NCBI RefSeq assembly: GCF_027409185.1
Contig: NC_084464.1
Span: forward strand, 48,397,095-48,461,094
Direction: 5' to 3'
DNA from: Cynocephalus volans
Taxonomy: Eukaryota; Chordata; Mammalia; Dermoptera; Cynocephalidae
DNA length: 64,000 nt
The notes under the pieces are model-generated. The model had not been told where the DNA came from. It ran no database searches and saw nothing but the letters and a program-made list of their open reading frames with translations. This document shows positions 10,964 through 22,847 of this stretch, piece by piece. Both the position numbers and the translations under genes were made by a program. Position 1 is the first letter of the stretch; every line of letters starts with the position of its first letter.

Positions 10964-12770
10964 ATTCACTGACAAGTGTTTATTGAATGTCTGCCACATG
11001 CTGGGCATTGTGGAAGGCACAGGATATATTGGGAAGTAAAACAAACAGAGGCCTCTGTTCTCACAGAGCTTATATACTAGTTGGTGTGGGGGTGGGAGGG
11101 ACAGCAACAAAAGCATAATAAATAATAAATTAAAAATAATGTAGAAGGTGGTAAGAAATATATATTTTTAAAAAGCAGAGCAGGATAAAGGGATTATTAG
11201 GTGATGGGGAAGGGGGAAGGGACAGGTTGCAATTTCAAATAAAGTAGTCAGGATAGGCTCACTGAGAAGGTGACATTTGACATTTGGCTTGAAGAAAGTG
11301 AAGGAGTAAATGATGTGAACATCTGAGGAAAGGATGTCCAGGCAGAGGCAACAGCCAGTGCAAAGGCCTTGTGGCAGCAACATGCATGGACTGAGGGCCA
11401 GTGTGGCCTGGAGCAGAGAGAACCAGGGGAAGAGAAGGAAGAGGTGAGGTCAGAGAAGTCACAAGAGACCCAGGTCATAGAGGACTTTGTAGCCACTGTA
11501 AGGACTTTGGCTTTTACTCCAAGTGGAGGGGGAGCCACGAGAGGGTCTTGAGCAGAGGAGGGATGCTATGGGTTAAATGTGTCTACCAAAATTTCATGTA
11601 TTGGAAACTTGATCCCCATTGTAACTGCATAAAAAGATGTGAAATCCAAATACAGTATTTGAAATGTGGGGCCTTTAAGAGATGATTAGATTGGGAGGAC
11701 TGTGCCCTCATGAATGGATTGATCCATTCATAGAGTAATGGATGTGGTTCTGATGGCTTTATAAGGAAATTGAGTGAGCAGGTTAGCCTCCCTTGCTCAG
11801 CCCATTCTCACCATGTGACACCTGCATCGCTATAGAGAGTCACCACCAGAAAGAAGGCCCTCACCAGATGTGTTCCCTGGACTTTGGACCTCCCAGATTC
11901 TAAAACTGTAAGAAATAAATTTCATTTCTTCATAAATTACCCAGTTTCAGGTATTCTGTTATAAGCAACAGAAATGGACTGATACAAGGGACGTGGTCTG
12001 ACTTATGTTTTCAAAGGATCACTCTAGCTTCCGTGTAGACTGTTGGTGTGGGCAAGGGTGGAAGCAGAGACCACCCAGGATGCTGATTGTCCTCAGGTGA
12101 GACAGGAGGGTGGCTTGGACCTGGATGGTGACAGCGGAGGTGTAAGTAGTAGACAAATTTTGGATCTGTTTTGCAAGTTGAGCCAACAGGATTTCCTGAT
12201 GATGGATGTAGAGTAATACAGAAAGGGATAAGTCTGGATGATTTTATAGTTTGTGGAGAAGGCTGTAGGAGGAGCACATTTATGGGAGAAGATCAGGAGT
12301 TCAGTTTTGGGCATATCGAATTTGAAATACCATTAGACATTCAAGTGGAGTAGACTAAGCAGATAAATCTTATGAGTCTGGAGTTTGGAGACAGAGGTTG
12401 GGACTGGACATATGAATTTAGGAGCCTTTGGCTGGTGCTACTTAAACCCAGGACACTGGATGAGATCCTACAGTCTACATGGAAGCCTAGAGTGATCCTT
12501 TGAAAATATAAGTCAGATCATGTCCCTCCTCTGCTGAAAACCCTGTTGTGGCTCCTCTTCCACTCAGAGCAGCACCTCAGTTAAGTAGTGTGGACAGAGA
12601 AGAGAAGAGGACCAGGGCCCAAGCCCAGGCACACTTGTACACAAAGAGGTCAGGGAGAAGAGGCAGACGGAGCAGAAGCAGCTGCGAGTGAGAGTGCAGT
12701 GTCCTGGAAGCCCTGTGTGGGAAGCTTCAGAGTCCCTGTGAAGAAAACTCGAGAAGGGCCCATGTTAGGT
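10964..12770 (-). mobile_element. Long L2 LINE fragment
   Basis: The minus-strand copy covers the L2 3' end (TTTATTGAATGTCTGCCACATGCTGG in window sense, the CACATAGTAGG-type tail) through GTGCAAAGGCCTTGTGG, GGACTTTGGCTTTTACTCC and further 5' sequence. Split by the MaLR LTR at 11564-11986 and by a short L2 piece in the opposite orientation at about 12478-12567. No open frame survives. Confidence 0.82.
11564..11986 (+). mobile_element. Solo LTR of the MaLR family (MST-like) inside an L2
   Basis: Starts TGCTATGGGTTAAATGTG, holds the CACCATGTGACACC and GTAAGAAATAAATTTC features and ends GGACTGATACA. Exact 5-bp duplication aggga on both sides (11559-11563, 11987-11991), as expected of MaLR LTRs. 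No internal coding sequence accompanies it. The L2 continues on both sides. Confidence 0.9.
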
Positions 12771-14234
12771 GGTGGAAGGCCAGGCAGCTGCCCCACGGGC
12801 AGGGAATAAGGATTGAGAAGGGAAATTGCCAGGCTGTGCATTCTGCAGAGAGAACAGCCTGAAGATTGTTCCTGGTCGGTATCTGGGGGCGGGGGTAGGG
12901 GGGCAGCTTTTGTTTTATGTTTAGTACATTTGTGAACTGAAAGGTTTTTTTGTTTGTTTTTAATGGGCATATATTTCTTTTAAAAGCAAAGGAAAAGGCT
13001 GGAGAAGGTTGAATGTTTTTCTAAGTTCTGACTAGTAACATAAGTATTCTCAAGAGCGGCAGCATCTCCATGTGATGCCCGAGCAGCACCACTTGGTAAT
13101 TGGTGTTAGGTGGTAAAAGAATGGAAGCCTATTCAGCAGATGGATGGAAAGACAGGACCCAGCTTGCCCAAGTAACGGCTTTGGAAGAAAAAGGAGAGTG
13201 GATAAGTTGACTTCTGTGTGAGGCTGCAGGTCCCTGATTAAGATACACAGCTTCTGCCCACTAAGCAGCGTCTGTGACGTTGTAGGATAAATGAGGACTA
13301 GGGGCTTCAATGGCCATGTGCCAGGGGGAGTGATCAATTGTGAGAATGTGGTTGAGGTGGAGCAGGGTATTGAAAGCACAAGGTCTAATTTATTTATCAT
13401 GAGCCAGGCTCAGAGAGCCTTGTCACATGTGATGAACGTGCTTCCCAGATCAGCCCAGGGAGGTGGAAGTGATTCCTGAAATTGCTTTTAGCAGTTCACA
13501 GTATCGGCAGAGCAGAGGACAGTACTCTTTATAACTGTAGTTTAGAGATGTTCTTTACTGGGTAGCATAGCTGATTATCTGATGGATTTGAGGTCTTTTG
13601 GCAATAACCCACAGAATAGCGTTGAGACTTTTTGTTTGCTGCTGTGTTAACACTTCAGTTAATCTTACTCTCAGAGGAGTCTCACCTCCTTCTTTTGGAC
13701 AAAATAGAATGGGCAATTAAACTGGATAATCTACAAAGTTCCTCCCACCCCCACAGTTTTAAAATTCTATAAATAATAAAAGAGAAATGTGCCTGGCTGT
13801 GTTAGGCTAGACAAGGAGTGTCCTTTAAGAGACAGAATCATGGCAGAGGTGTGAGGATCAAGGGCACAGAGCATTGTGTAAGATTGTGCACTGTCGGATG
13901 TGACCTTTGCAGAGAAAGCAGGCACATGCATCCTAACTGCTAAAGTGCTGCTTGTAATCAAATCACTGCGAAGACAGCTGTATAAATGAATACTGGTATT
14001 GTAGAAAGCCAAACTGGCCCGGCCTGGAACAGAAGTTTTAGGTCTAAAAGCTGCAGTAAGTGACTCCAAGAAAAACCAAATCAAATGGGTGTAGAAATAA
14101 AAGTGGAAGTTGTGGCAGTCTCAGCACACCAGCCACTTGTCACGTTAAAGAGCGAGGAAGAAGAGCCAGGTGTAAGGGGAGTCAGTGGAGGGGTTTTAGA
14201 GGGGAAGCAGTCACCTTCCTACTAAAGTTGGGGA

Positions 14235-14515
14235 CTATGCAAAACAGTACAGTGGTTAAACCACAGTCTTTGGAGCTAGACTACCTGGGGCACATCCCAG
14301 CTCTATCACTTTTCTAGGCATGCAACCTTAAGCAAGTAACTTAGCTCTCTATGCCTCAGTTTTCTTAACTGTAAAATGGGGATAATAGTACCTACTTCCT
14401 ACGGCTACTATGAAGATTTAACAAATTAATACATGCGAACAATTAGAATGGTGTACTTGGCTTATAGCCCTCAAAACAGTGAGCTTATTATCATTAATAT
14501 TATTACTACCTACAG
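14235..14515 (-). mobile_element. MIR SINE
   Basis: CAGTCTTTGGAGCTAGAC, CTCAGTTTTCTTAACTGTAAAATGGG and TAACAAATTAATACATG are the reverse MIR order. Confidence 0.85.
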
Positions 14516-14772
14516 TGTACTCCTGAGTCTGAGAAGCAGTGAAGTGAACACAGAGCTTTAAAAACCCAAGTTTCTAGTTGAATGGTTTTTTAAAAAATTT
14601 ATCAATATACAATGTAGTTGATATTTGTGTCCCTTTACCAATTCCTCCTTTTCCCCCTCCCCTCCTTTCCCCCCATCAGCATCATATCTATTCACTTGTC
14701 TTAACAAGTTTGAGGAATTATTGTGATTGTTGTTGTGTCTTCTTACCCCCTCCCCCATTTATTTGTTTGTAT

Positions 14773-14774
14773 AT

Positions 14775-14821
<47 letters not shown>

Positions 14822-14825
14822 TTTT
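14773..14825. repeat. (ATTT)n tetranucleotide repeat
   Basis: About 13 ATTT units within the 3' UTR area of the antisense L1 at 14595-16643. Confidence 0.95.
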
Positions 14826-15226
14826 AGCTCCCACAAATAAGTGAGAACATGCAGTATTTCTCTTTCTGTGCCTGGCTTATTTCACTTAATATAATTTTCT
14901 CTAAGTCAATCCATGCTACTGTGAATGGTAGTATTTCATTTTTTTTGTTTTATAGCAGAGTAGTATTCCACTGTGTAGTAGATATACCACATTTTCCTTA
15001 TCCACTCATCCAATGATGGGCATTTAGGCTGGTTCCAACTATTGGCTATTGTAAATAGTGCTGCAGTAAACATGGGAGTACAGTTATCCCTTCAACATGA
15101 TGATTTCCATTCCTCTGGGTATATTCCCAGCAGTGGAATAGCTGGGTCATATGGTAGATCTATCTGTAATTGTTTGAGGAACCTCCATACCATTTTCCAT
15201 AAAGGCTGCACCATTTTGTAGTCCCA

Positions 15227-16105
15227 CTAACAATGTAGGAGGATTCCTTTTTCTCCACAACCTCTCCAGCACTTATCATTCTCAATATTTTGGATATTAG
15301 CCATCCTAACTGGAGTGAGATGGTATCTCAAAGTGGTTTTGATTTGCATTTCCCAAATGCTGAGTGATGTTGAGCATTTTTTCATGTGTCTGTTGGCCAT
15401 TTGTATATCTTCCTTTGAGATGTGCCTATTCAGCTCCTTTGCCCATTTTTTAATTGAGTTACTTGTTTTTTTGCTGCTAAATTGTTCAAGTTCCTTGTAT
15501 ATTCTGGATATGAATCCTTTGTCAGATGTATATTTTGGAAATATTTTCTCCCACTCTGTTGGTTGTCTTTTCGCTCTGTTGATTGTTTCTTTTGCTGGGC
15601 AGAAGCTTTTTAGTTTGATGTAATCCCATTTGTTTATTTTTCCTTTGGTTGCCTGTGCTTTAGTGGTCATATTCATGAAGTCTGTACCCACTCCTACTTC
15701 CTGGAGCATTTTCCCTGTGTTTTCTTTAAGGAGTTTTATTGTTTCAGGATGTATATTTAATTCTTTAATCCATTTTGAGTTGATTTTGGTATATGCTGAG
15801 AGGTACAGGTCTAGTTTCATTCTCCTATATAAGAATGTCCAGTTTTCCCAGCACCATTTACTGAAGAGGCAGTCTCTTCCCCAGTGCATAGACTTGGTGC
15901 CTTTGTTGAAGATCAGATGTCTGTGAATGTATGGGTTGATTTCTGGATTCTCTATTCTATTCCATTGGTCTGTGTATCTGTTTTTATGCCAGTACCATGC
16001 TGTTTTGGTTACTATAGCTTTGTAGTATAGTTCCCCCCCAAAAAAGATGACCGGTAAGGGAATCTTAACCCCTGACTTGGTGTTGTCAGCACCACGCTCT
16101 CCCAA
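15227..16105 (-). pseudogene. L1 ORF2 C-terminal remnant with a SINE-derived start (292 codons open)
   Basis: An open frame whose first two dozen codons come from the inserted CYN SINE ([19 protein letters not shown]) and the rest from the L1 ORF2 C-terminal domain, including cysteines near the end ([10 protein letters not shown]). It lacks the endonuclease and reverse-transcriptase catalytic motifs. It is probably a chance fusion; there is no promoter or splice evidence for expression. Confidence 0.7.
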
Positions 16106-16169
16106 GTGAGCTAACCGGCCATCCCTATACAGGGATCCGAACCCTTGGCCTTGTTGTTATCAGCACCAC
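16033..16169 (-). mobile_element. CYN-type tRNA-Ile-derived SINE (dimer), inside L1
   Basis: The minus-strand reading gives a tRNA-like unit (GATAACA…AAGG…GGATCCCTGTATAGGGATGGCCGG) joined to a second unit ending CTTACCGGTCATC plus an A-run. Duplicated target tgtagtatagtt at 16021-16032 and 16170-16181. The first unit is 5'-truncated. Confidence 0.88.
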
Positions 16170-17159
16170 TGTAGTATAGTTTAAAGTCAGGTAGTGTTAT
16201 GGCCCCAGCTTTATTTTTTTTTTCTCAGGATTGCTTTGGCTATTCGTGGTCTTTTGTTATTCCATTTCTGAGAAAAAAGTCATTGGAATTTTGATGTGGA
16301 TTGCATTGTATCTGTAGATCACTTTGGGTAGTATGGACATTTTCACAATGTTAATTCTTCCAATCCGAGAGCATGGGGTATCTTTCCATCTTCTTCTGTC
16401 CTCCTTAATTTCTCTCAACAGTGGTTTGTAGTTCTCATCATAGAGATTTTTCACATCCTTGGTTATCTTTATTCCTAGGTTGTTTTTTGGTGACTATTGT
16501 AAATGGGTTAGCTTTCTTGATTTCTTTTTCTGCAGGTTCATTGTTGGAGTATAGAAATGCTACTGATTTTTGTGTGTGGATTTTGTATCCTGCAACTTTG
16601 CTGAAATCATTTATCAACTCTAAGAGGTTTTTTTTGTAGAGTTCTGTTTAAGTGGTTTTTAACTTAAAGAGTAAATCATGCCAGGCTCATCTTGGGTGAA
16701 ACTGTTGGGCTGTATGAACAAACTGGGCTGGACAGGAGGCATCAGAGTACACGGGGGACAGGGCAGTGTCTCAGCTGTGGCAAAATCCCCCAGAAGGAAG
16801 GGTACCTGTTTCTCCCTGGCTGAGCAGTTATCTGGGGCCACTACCTGGGAGACGGGACCACAAACTGACAAAGGAGGATCATATTAAGAGATTTCCTTCC
16901 TGGGACCTCTGAGCAAGGGAACCTGAGGCACGTCTGTGCACAGGTGCTTTGGGGGCAGAAGGCCCGGATCCTCTGGGGCTGCTTGAAATGAGAACTTCCA
17001 GCAGAGCTGGGCCAAGATTCTTTTGTGGTAGGAGGGGCCCTCCACAATTCTGGTTCTCGGCCTGGGCTGGTGTAATAGACTAATTTTAATGATATTAGGT
17101 TTAGTCATATGCAATTGTTTTTATAGATCAAACGGCTGAATATTGGCAGTCTCATAATG

Positions 17160-17460
17160 TTCAATCTAATAATAGCTAATTCTTAGCACGTTTTTTTGTC
17201 TTTGGTTTTGCTGTGTTTTTGGTTTTGTTTTGTTTTGGCGACTGGCCAGTGTGGGCATAGCACTTTTAATGTGCAGGTATTCTAAATGTTTGCCTGTGTT
17301 AATTCATTTAATCCTTGCAACAATCCTATGAGGTAGGCCATAATTAATATCCCCATTTTACAAATGGGGAAACGGGGTCAGCATGAGATTAAGTAACTAG
17401 GCCAAGGTCACCCAGGGAGTGAGTGGTAGAGACCCAGAATCCTTTCTCTGAACCACTGCC
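17160..17460 (+). mobile_element. MIR SINE with a truncated CYN inserted
   Basis: AATAGCTAATTC…CTTTTAATGTGC, CCCCATTTTACAAATGGGG, CAAGGTCACCCAGGGAGTG in MIR order, with a CYN tail at 17184-17252. Confidence 0.82.
17184..17252 (-). mobile_element. Truncated CYN SINE within a MIR
   Basis: T-rich run (reverse A tail) then GGCGACTGGCCAGTGTGGGCAT, the reverse of a CYN 3' end. MIR sequence lies on both sides and 'tagcac' is repeated at the junctions. Confidence 0.5.
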
Positions 17461-18009
17461 CCCTGCTTCTTTTGACCTGAGGCCTAGCTGAGTGCATCCT
17501 GGAGCGCTTGAGCTGAACTCACTCCCCAGCTGCTCACAGGAGGATCTGCTTACTCCTCCTCCCCTCAAGACCTCCACTCCCCCCACTTCTCCTCCCCTCT
17601 CATTGGTGATTGCTAGCAGGCTTTCTCCTCACAAAGAAATGTTTAACAAAAAAATTGGTTGTTTTAAAACTGAAAAAGAATTCCTCCAGTATCCTCCTTG
17701 TGATCTCCTCCTATTCTGGCTCCTGGGTCTTTCTCCTTCCACCTGTGACCTCCTGCTGCGCTTTCATGCTCTCTTCCCAACTGGCCTGAAACCACACACA
17801 CATCCCTGTGGGAAGCAGAGGCTCTAATGATTGCCACAGCCGACTACTGCCGAGAATCCTTGGAGACTAGTGCAGTTGCTGGGCTGAGCGTCTCCACGCC
17901 TCTGTCTGTGGATCCTAGGACCCCGCCCAGGCCCCATGGAGCTGTCAGGATTTAGTCAGACCTGTGGCTGGGGAGGCAGTATTGACTGGGGAGGAACGTG
18001 AGTCTCCTG

Positions 18010-18180
18010 GAGCACAGGGAGGTGATCTCTATCTTGATCTGGGTGGTGGTTACTTGGGTGTGTATATATGTAAAAAGTCATCAAGCTGTACACTTAAGAT
18101 TTATGTCATGAGGCCACCATCAGAAGGTGAGGAGGAAAGTAAATGGTGGAGAAAAATGCAAGATTAAAGCAGCACTAAAA
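18010..18180 (+). mobile_element. Ancient L1 3' end
   Basis: GGGTGGTGGTTACTTGGGTG, TAAAAAGTCATCAAGCTGTACACTTAAGAT is the typical L1M 3' UTR, degraded. Confidence 0.65.
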
Positions 18181-18839
18181 TCTGCCTACCAAATAGACAA
18201 TTGACCATGTAAAAATTACCCTAATCAAAATGGAAAAATACTTCCTTTCTCACATGTGAAGGCTGAAGAGTAAATGAGTGTATATGAATCTTGCTACCAA
18301 GTGAGGATTTTGATATTATTGGCATTTTGGTTGCTTGAGGGAACAAGAGTGAGCACTAGGATTCAGGGCTGCCAAGTCATAGAACCCACTGGATGAAGGG
18401 GTGGTGGCTGTGCAAGAGATTGTTGAGTGTGTCAGGGCATGAGCAGTAATGGCGGGGAGCCTTCCCGGCTAGAGGGTCAAATGGAAAGATGTCTGCCTGG
18501 GACACGAGCACTCTAACTCATAACTGCTGTGTACAGTTGTGCACTGCCAAGAGAGCAAGCCTGCGGAAGACTGTATCTGCCCAAAGGACAGGGCTGTCTG
18601 GTCTAGTAGTAGGAGGCCTGGTAGGGCCTCTTGTTGCCACTATGGGTCCTAGAAGAAGGAGGTAAGCAAAGGGGACTCTTGGAACTAGGCTGGAGCATGT
18701 GAGAGCCATGAGGCCTTCTGTCCCCAGTCTGATGTAAGGCCTTCTCGGTGCTTGCCCCAGGCCCACACTTTGCTAGGTGTTGTCTGTCTGATGGTGAGGT
18801 GGGGATAGGACGTCACAGCTTTGGTCAGCCATGTAAAGA

Positions 18840-19020
18840 TCTGTAGTAGAAGAGTTTTCCACAGAAGCAGCAGCCAGAGTGAAGGTCCTGTAAAGGTGAG
18901 AGGTGGAGCTACTGGGGGAAGGAAGAGACAGAGAGTAGACTGTGGGGCTGGAGGATCACAGTGTGAGGGGAGAGCATGATGAGGGCTGATTTTGGAGAAG
19001 ACCATGGGAAGGAGACTGAG
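18840..19020 (-). mobile_element. Short L2 fragment
   Basis: GAGAGTAGACTGTGGGGCTGG and CAGAAGCAGCAGCCAGAG resemble the interior of the L2 minus strand. Weak match. Confidence 0.45.
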
Positions 19021-20855
19021 GTTTGTTCTAAAACAGGAAATTTTACCCCCTTCCCTTCTTGCATCCGTAGTTCCAGCCCTAGATCCTGGCCCAGAAATGT
19101 CAAGGCTTTGGCCTGCACTGCTGTCTCTTTGTGGATGGAATAAGAGGGATGCCTTGATCCCACCCCAAAAGGCCAGCAGAGCACACTAGGGAGTCTCAGG
19201 AGTATACACCCATTTTTAAATGACAAATCTGGAGCATGAGGCCTGGGCCTTCAGCCTCCCACCCTCTGACCAAGGCTAAACCTGGAATGTTAAGTGAGAC
19301 GAGGTTAGGCACAGAATTCACTCACTGGAAAACATGTTTTTATTCCTGACACCTGTTGGCAGAATTCACCATTAAAGCAGGTTGGGGACAGCAGGCCTTG
19401 GGGAAGACTTCCCAAAGCAGTTAATGTCAAGCCCAGAAGGACAGGAAACTTTTGTGAGTTCCACGAGTGAGGGGACGCATGTCAGGCCCCTGTGACCAGT
19501 ACAGCACCATGTAATAGCAACAAAAACTCAGCAGACTTGCTGGGATGGAGAAGGGAAACACCTCCAAAATCAGAAGTTCAGAGTACGTTTAGAAGAGCAT
19601 GAGCTATGCCAAATTGTGGGCACTTAGACAAACGGCATACAGGAAATTTGTGCAGAATAAAGCAACCCCTAGGAAGCCTGAAGATGATGCTACTCTGACA
19701 AAGTATTTCTGGGAAGAGTGTATGCCTGAGTCAGAGAAGACAGGCACCTGAGCAAATTCCTGGTCGCTCTACAGTCTAAAAAGTCATCTCAGAGAAGGCA
19801 GCATCTGTGAGAGCCCAGAAGAACATGGGGGCCCACAAAGGTGTCAGGGCAGGTGCCAGCATGGCTTTAGATGGCTCAGAACTGATTTCGAGAAGCACCA
19901 TGCAGGGGACTCTAAGGACTGGTCATAAAAGCTCCTTTAAATACATGAAAAGGGAAATGACAAGGGTGTCAGTGGAACCAGCTTATGATGCTCACCCAGA
20001 ATATCAGCTGGTCTCAGAACCTTGCTTCTATCTAACAGAAGAAAATTTTGGAGAGATTCCCACTCGGAAGATGTCTTTTGTAGGAGACAGGTCAGGGTTA
20101 TTAAATGAAATAGTGTGAAGCCCGTGGGATGTTTCAAACCTAAATAACAAAACTCAATTTAAATAAGTCCCTTGAACCAGATGGCACCCACCCACCACTT
20201 CTGCAGGAGCTCAAGAATGCGACGGTGAGATGTCGCTCAAATGCAGGTCCTGTCTTTACAGACATTTGGTGAGTTGCTAGTTTGAATCCTGCCCGTGAGA
20301 GAGGTTTGGAGGGAACCTGAGCACTGACGATCTTCCACCCCAAAACAAGCTGTTGTGAGAAAGGGCACAATCCCTAGACATGTAAACAGAAACAAGTCAT
20401 CGAGGGGAAAGCTTGCCAAATGCACTAGGTGCTTTGGCACAGGAGAAACCGGTTAATAAAAACTTGACTCTCAAAACATTTATTTGCAAAGACGTGTTTT
20501 TGAAAAGTTATATTGGGACCAGGGGAACTGGTTTGCTACCTCCCTGATACTCAAAACAGGAGAGATTTGTTTTAAAGTATTTATTTGAGTAGGAAAGTAG
20601 TTTTACATGGCTGCATACACTTTACATTTGCAAGGAATGTTCTGATATTACAAAGTGATCCTACATACACTATCTTATTTAATAGTATATACTTTATGTG
20701 ACCTTTAAGTTCTTTTGTTAATTACATGTCCCTTATCACCAAGTAAAATTAATCAACTCTTCAAGAATTTCTTCAAGCAGCCTCTTCTACGACTTCTTTT
20801 CTTTTTGCTCCTCCTGCTTTATGCCCCACTTCTCTCCTTACTCCAGGGCAGGCAG

Positions 20856-21112
20856 TATATAATATGGTGAGTATGAGCACAAGCTCTTGGGCCAGATTGT
20901 CTGGGTTCAGATCCTAGCTCAACACTACTCTGTGACCTTGGGAAAGTTCCTTAACCTCTATGCCTCAATTTTCTCCTCTGTAAAATGGGGGTAATACTGT
21001 GTATCTCATAGAGTTGATGTGAGGATTAAATGAGTTGATACAAAGTACATGTAAAGCATATAGAGCCCTATCTGTTATGTAGTAAGTCCCCAATAAATAA
21101 TAACTGCCATTC
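20856..21112 (-). mobile_element. MIR SINE
   Basis: GGCCAGATTGTCTGGGTTCAG, TTTTCTCCTCTGTAAAATGGG, AGTCCCCAATAAATAATAAC is a clear reverse MIR. Confidence 0.87.
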
Positions 21113-21201
21113 TAGTTATTACTATCCTTGATGTTCTCCCTTTCCTCCTCAATTCTTCACCTATTGGACATTCTCTAATGAGTTTTCCCTGTACCTTTCC
21201 C

Positions 21202-21380
<179 letters not shown>

Positions 21381-22847
21381 TTATTACCTACCATCCCTTC
21401 TCCTTATCTAATTGGCCCCCTTATCTAAGTGTTGTTTTTTCCACCTCTCACATATGGCTCAAATTGCTTCTCTGTCATATTGCCTTTTCCTCTTTGGGAT
21501 TTGTGGATTCTTAGCAGGTACCTGTGCCAGGCCCTTTTCTGCTGTTTCAGCCATTTCCAGCTTTCTTCTACGAAAGGTGATTACCTCCTTTCCATTAATT
21601 GGGAACTGCTCTCTGATGCTTGCCCTACAACCTGTCTTCTCCTCCCAAGTGTAGTATTTCATCTGACTGCATGTCATACTTAATGCTCCCATGAACTGGC
21701 TTTGTAAGAAATCTTCAGTAGTTCCCTGCCCCGTCAGTGTCTCTTCTCTACTCCTAGATAAAAGCTCCCGATTTATAATTAACACCTTTGTCCCCTAGCC
21801 GTGATTATTCAGTTTCTACTTGTTTATCCATCGGGCAGGTTTTCCCACTGTTGCAGCACTACCATGGGCATCTGGGTGGGGGTGTTGCAGTTCCTAGGCA
21901 TAGCCACCAGGTGTCAGAGTGGTACCTTACAGCTAAACCTTTCTTCTCTTAACCTAACCTCTCTCCTCTTGGGGAGGTTAATTTGCCCAGGTGTAGCGTT
22001 ATTTGGAAGTTGTTGGGAGGTTTCTATCAAGACTAGAAGAATAGGAAATTACAGGTTGATCCCATCTCGGCAAAGAATATTCTCTTTTAGAGAGCTCAGA
22101 CCTTTGTTGATTGTTTCTGTTTATCAATTGCGCAAGTACATGTAACCATTATAGAAAAATTAGAAAACTCCAATAAGAAAATAAAATTGGTTTGTTCCTT
22201 CTCCACTCCCACTGCTTCCCTTGACAAGCCTGAATGAGTGAATGAATGAATGAGTGAAAAAATTGGGTACCTGAAGTCTTACCACATAGAGGTAAACATC
22301 ACAAATGTTGCTTTGTGTTGCTTTGCCCCCTACGGATTTGTCACCCTACTTCCCCTGGGTGACAGAGACGCAAAAGATTACTCAAAGCCCATCTCTTCTG
22401 AGCAGTGAGAGACCCCGAAGCAGTTAACTTCCCTTGTGAACGCTCAAGCAAGAGGCATCGCTTCCTTGGGAAATTAACCCCAAATTGGGGTTCTCGTCCT
22501 GCATTTATTTTTCCAGACCAGGAAGTTACAGGAAGAGACATAGGTGGGGTTATAGTTTAACAATATAGTCTGGTAACTTTCAGTGAAACAAGTCAGGTGA
22601 CATTCCATTAGACAATTAAGTGATCTTACAGCAATTTCTCAGTATCTTTACATATCAGTAACTAGACTGTCTTTGAGCCAGAAACCTTGCTGTGTTACAA
22701 TTCTTTATCTGACACCAGAGACTTTATAACCTGAGGGAAATTTCCAGTCCTCCACAAGGTCAATATTTGAAACTGCAAAGCTTTGGAAAACCAGGCCCTG
22801 TGAGGTACATTTGCTTTATAGTATATTCCACACACAAATCTGTTTTT

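Larger units (their letters stand above)
14595..16643 (-). mobile_element. 5'-truncated L1, antisense in the last TBC1D22B intron
   Basis: Read on the minus strand, this contains the 3' half of ORF2 (for example [25 protein letters not shown]) and a 3' UTR ending at about 14595. Likely target duplications with mismatches are gttgaatggttttttaa at the left and gtttaagtggtttttaa at the right. An (ATTT)n run lies in its 3' UTR region, and a CYN SINE (16033-16169) sits inside it. Confidence 0.88.

Noticed and set aside
19807-20118. A 103-codon plus-strand frame inside the last TBC1D22B intron
   Set aside because: No recognisable domain, no good splice acceptor and donor pair maintaining phase with the flanking exons, and length within chance for 15.8 kb of intron.
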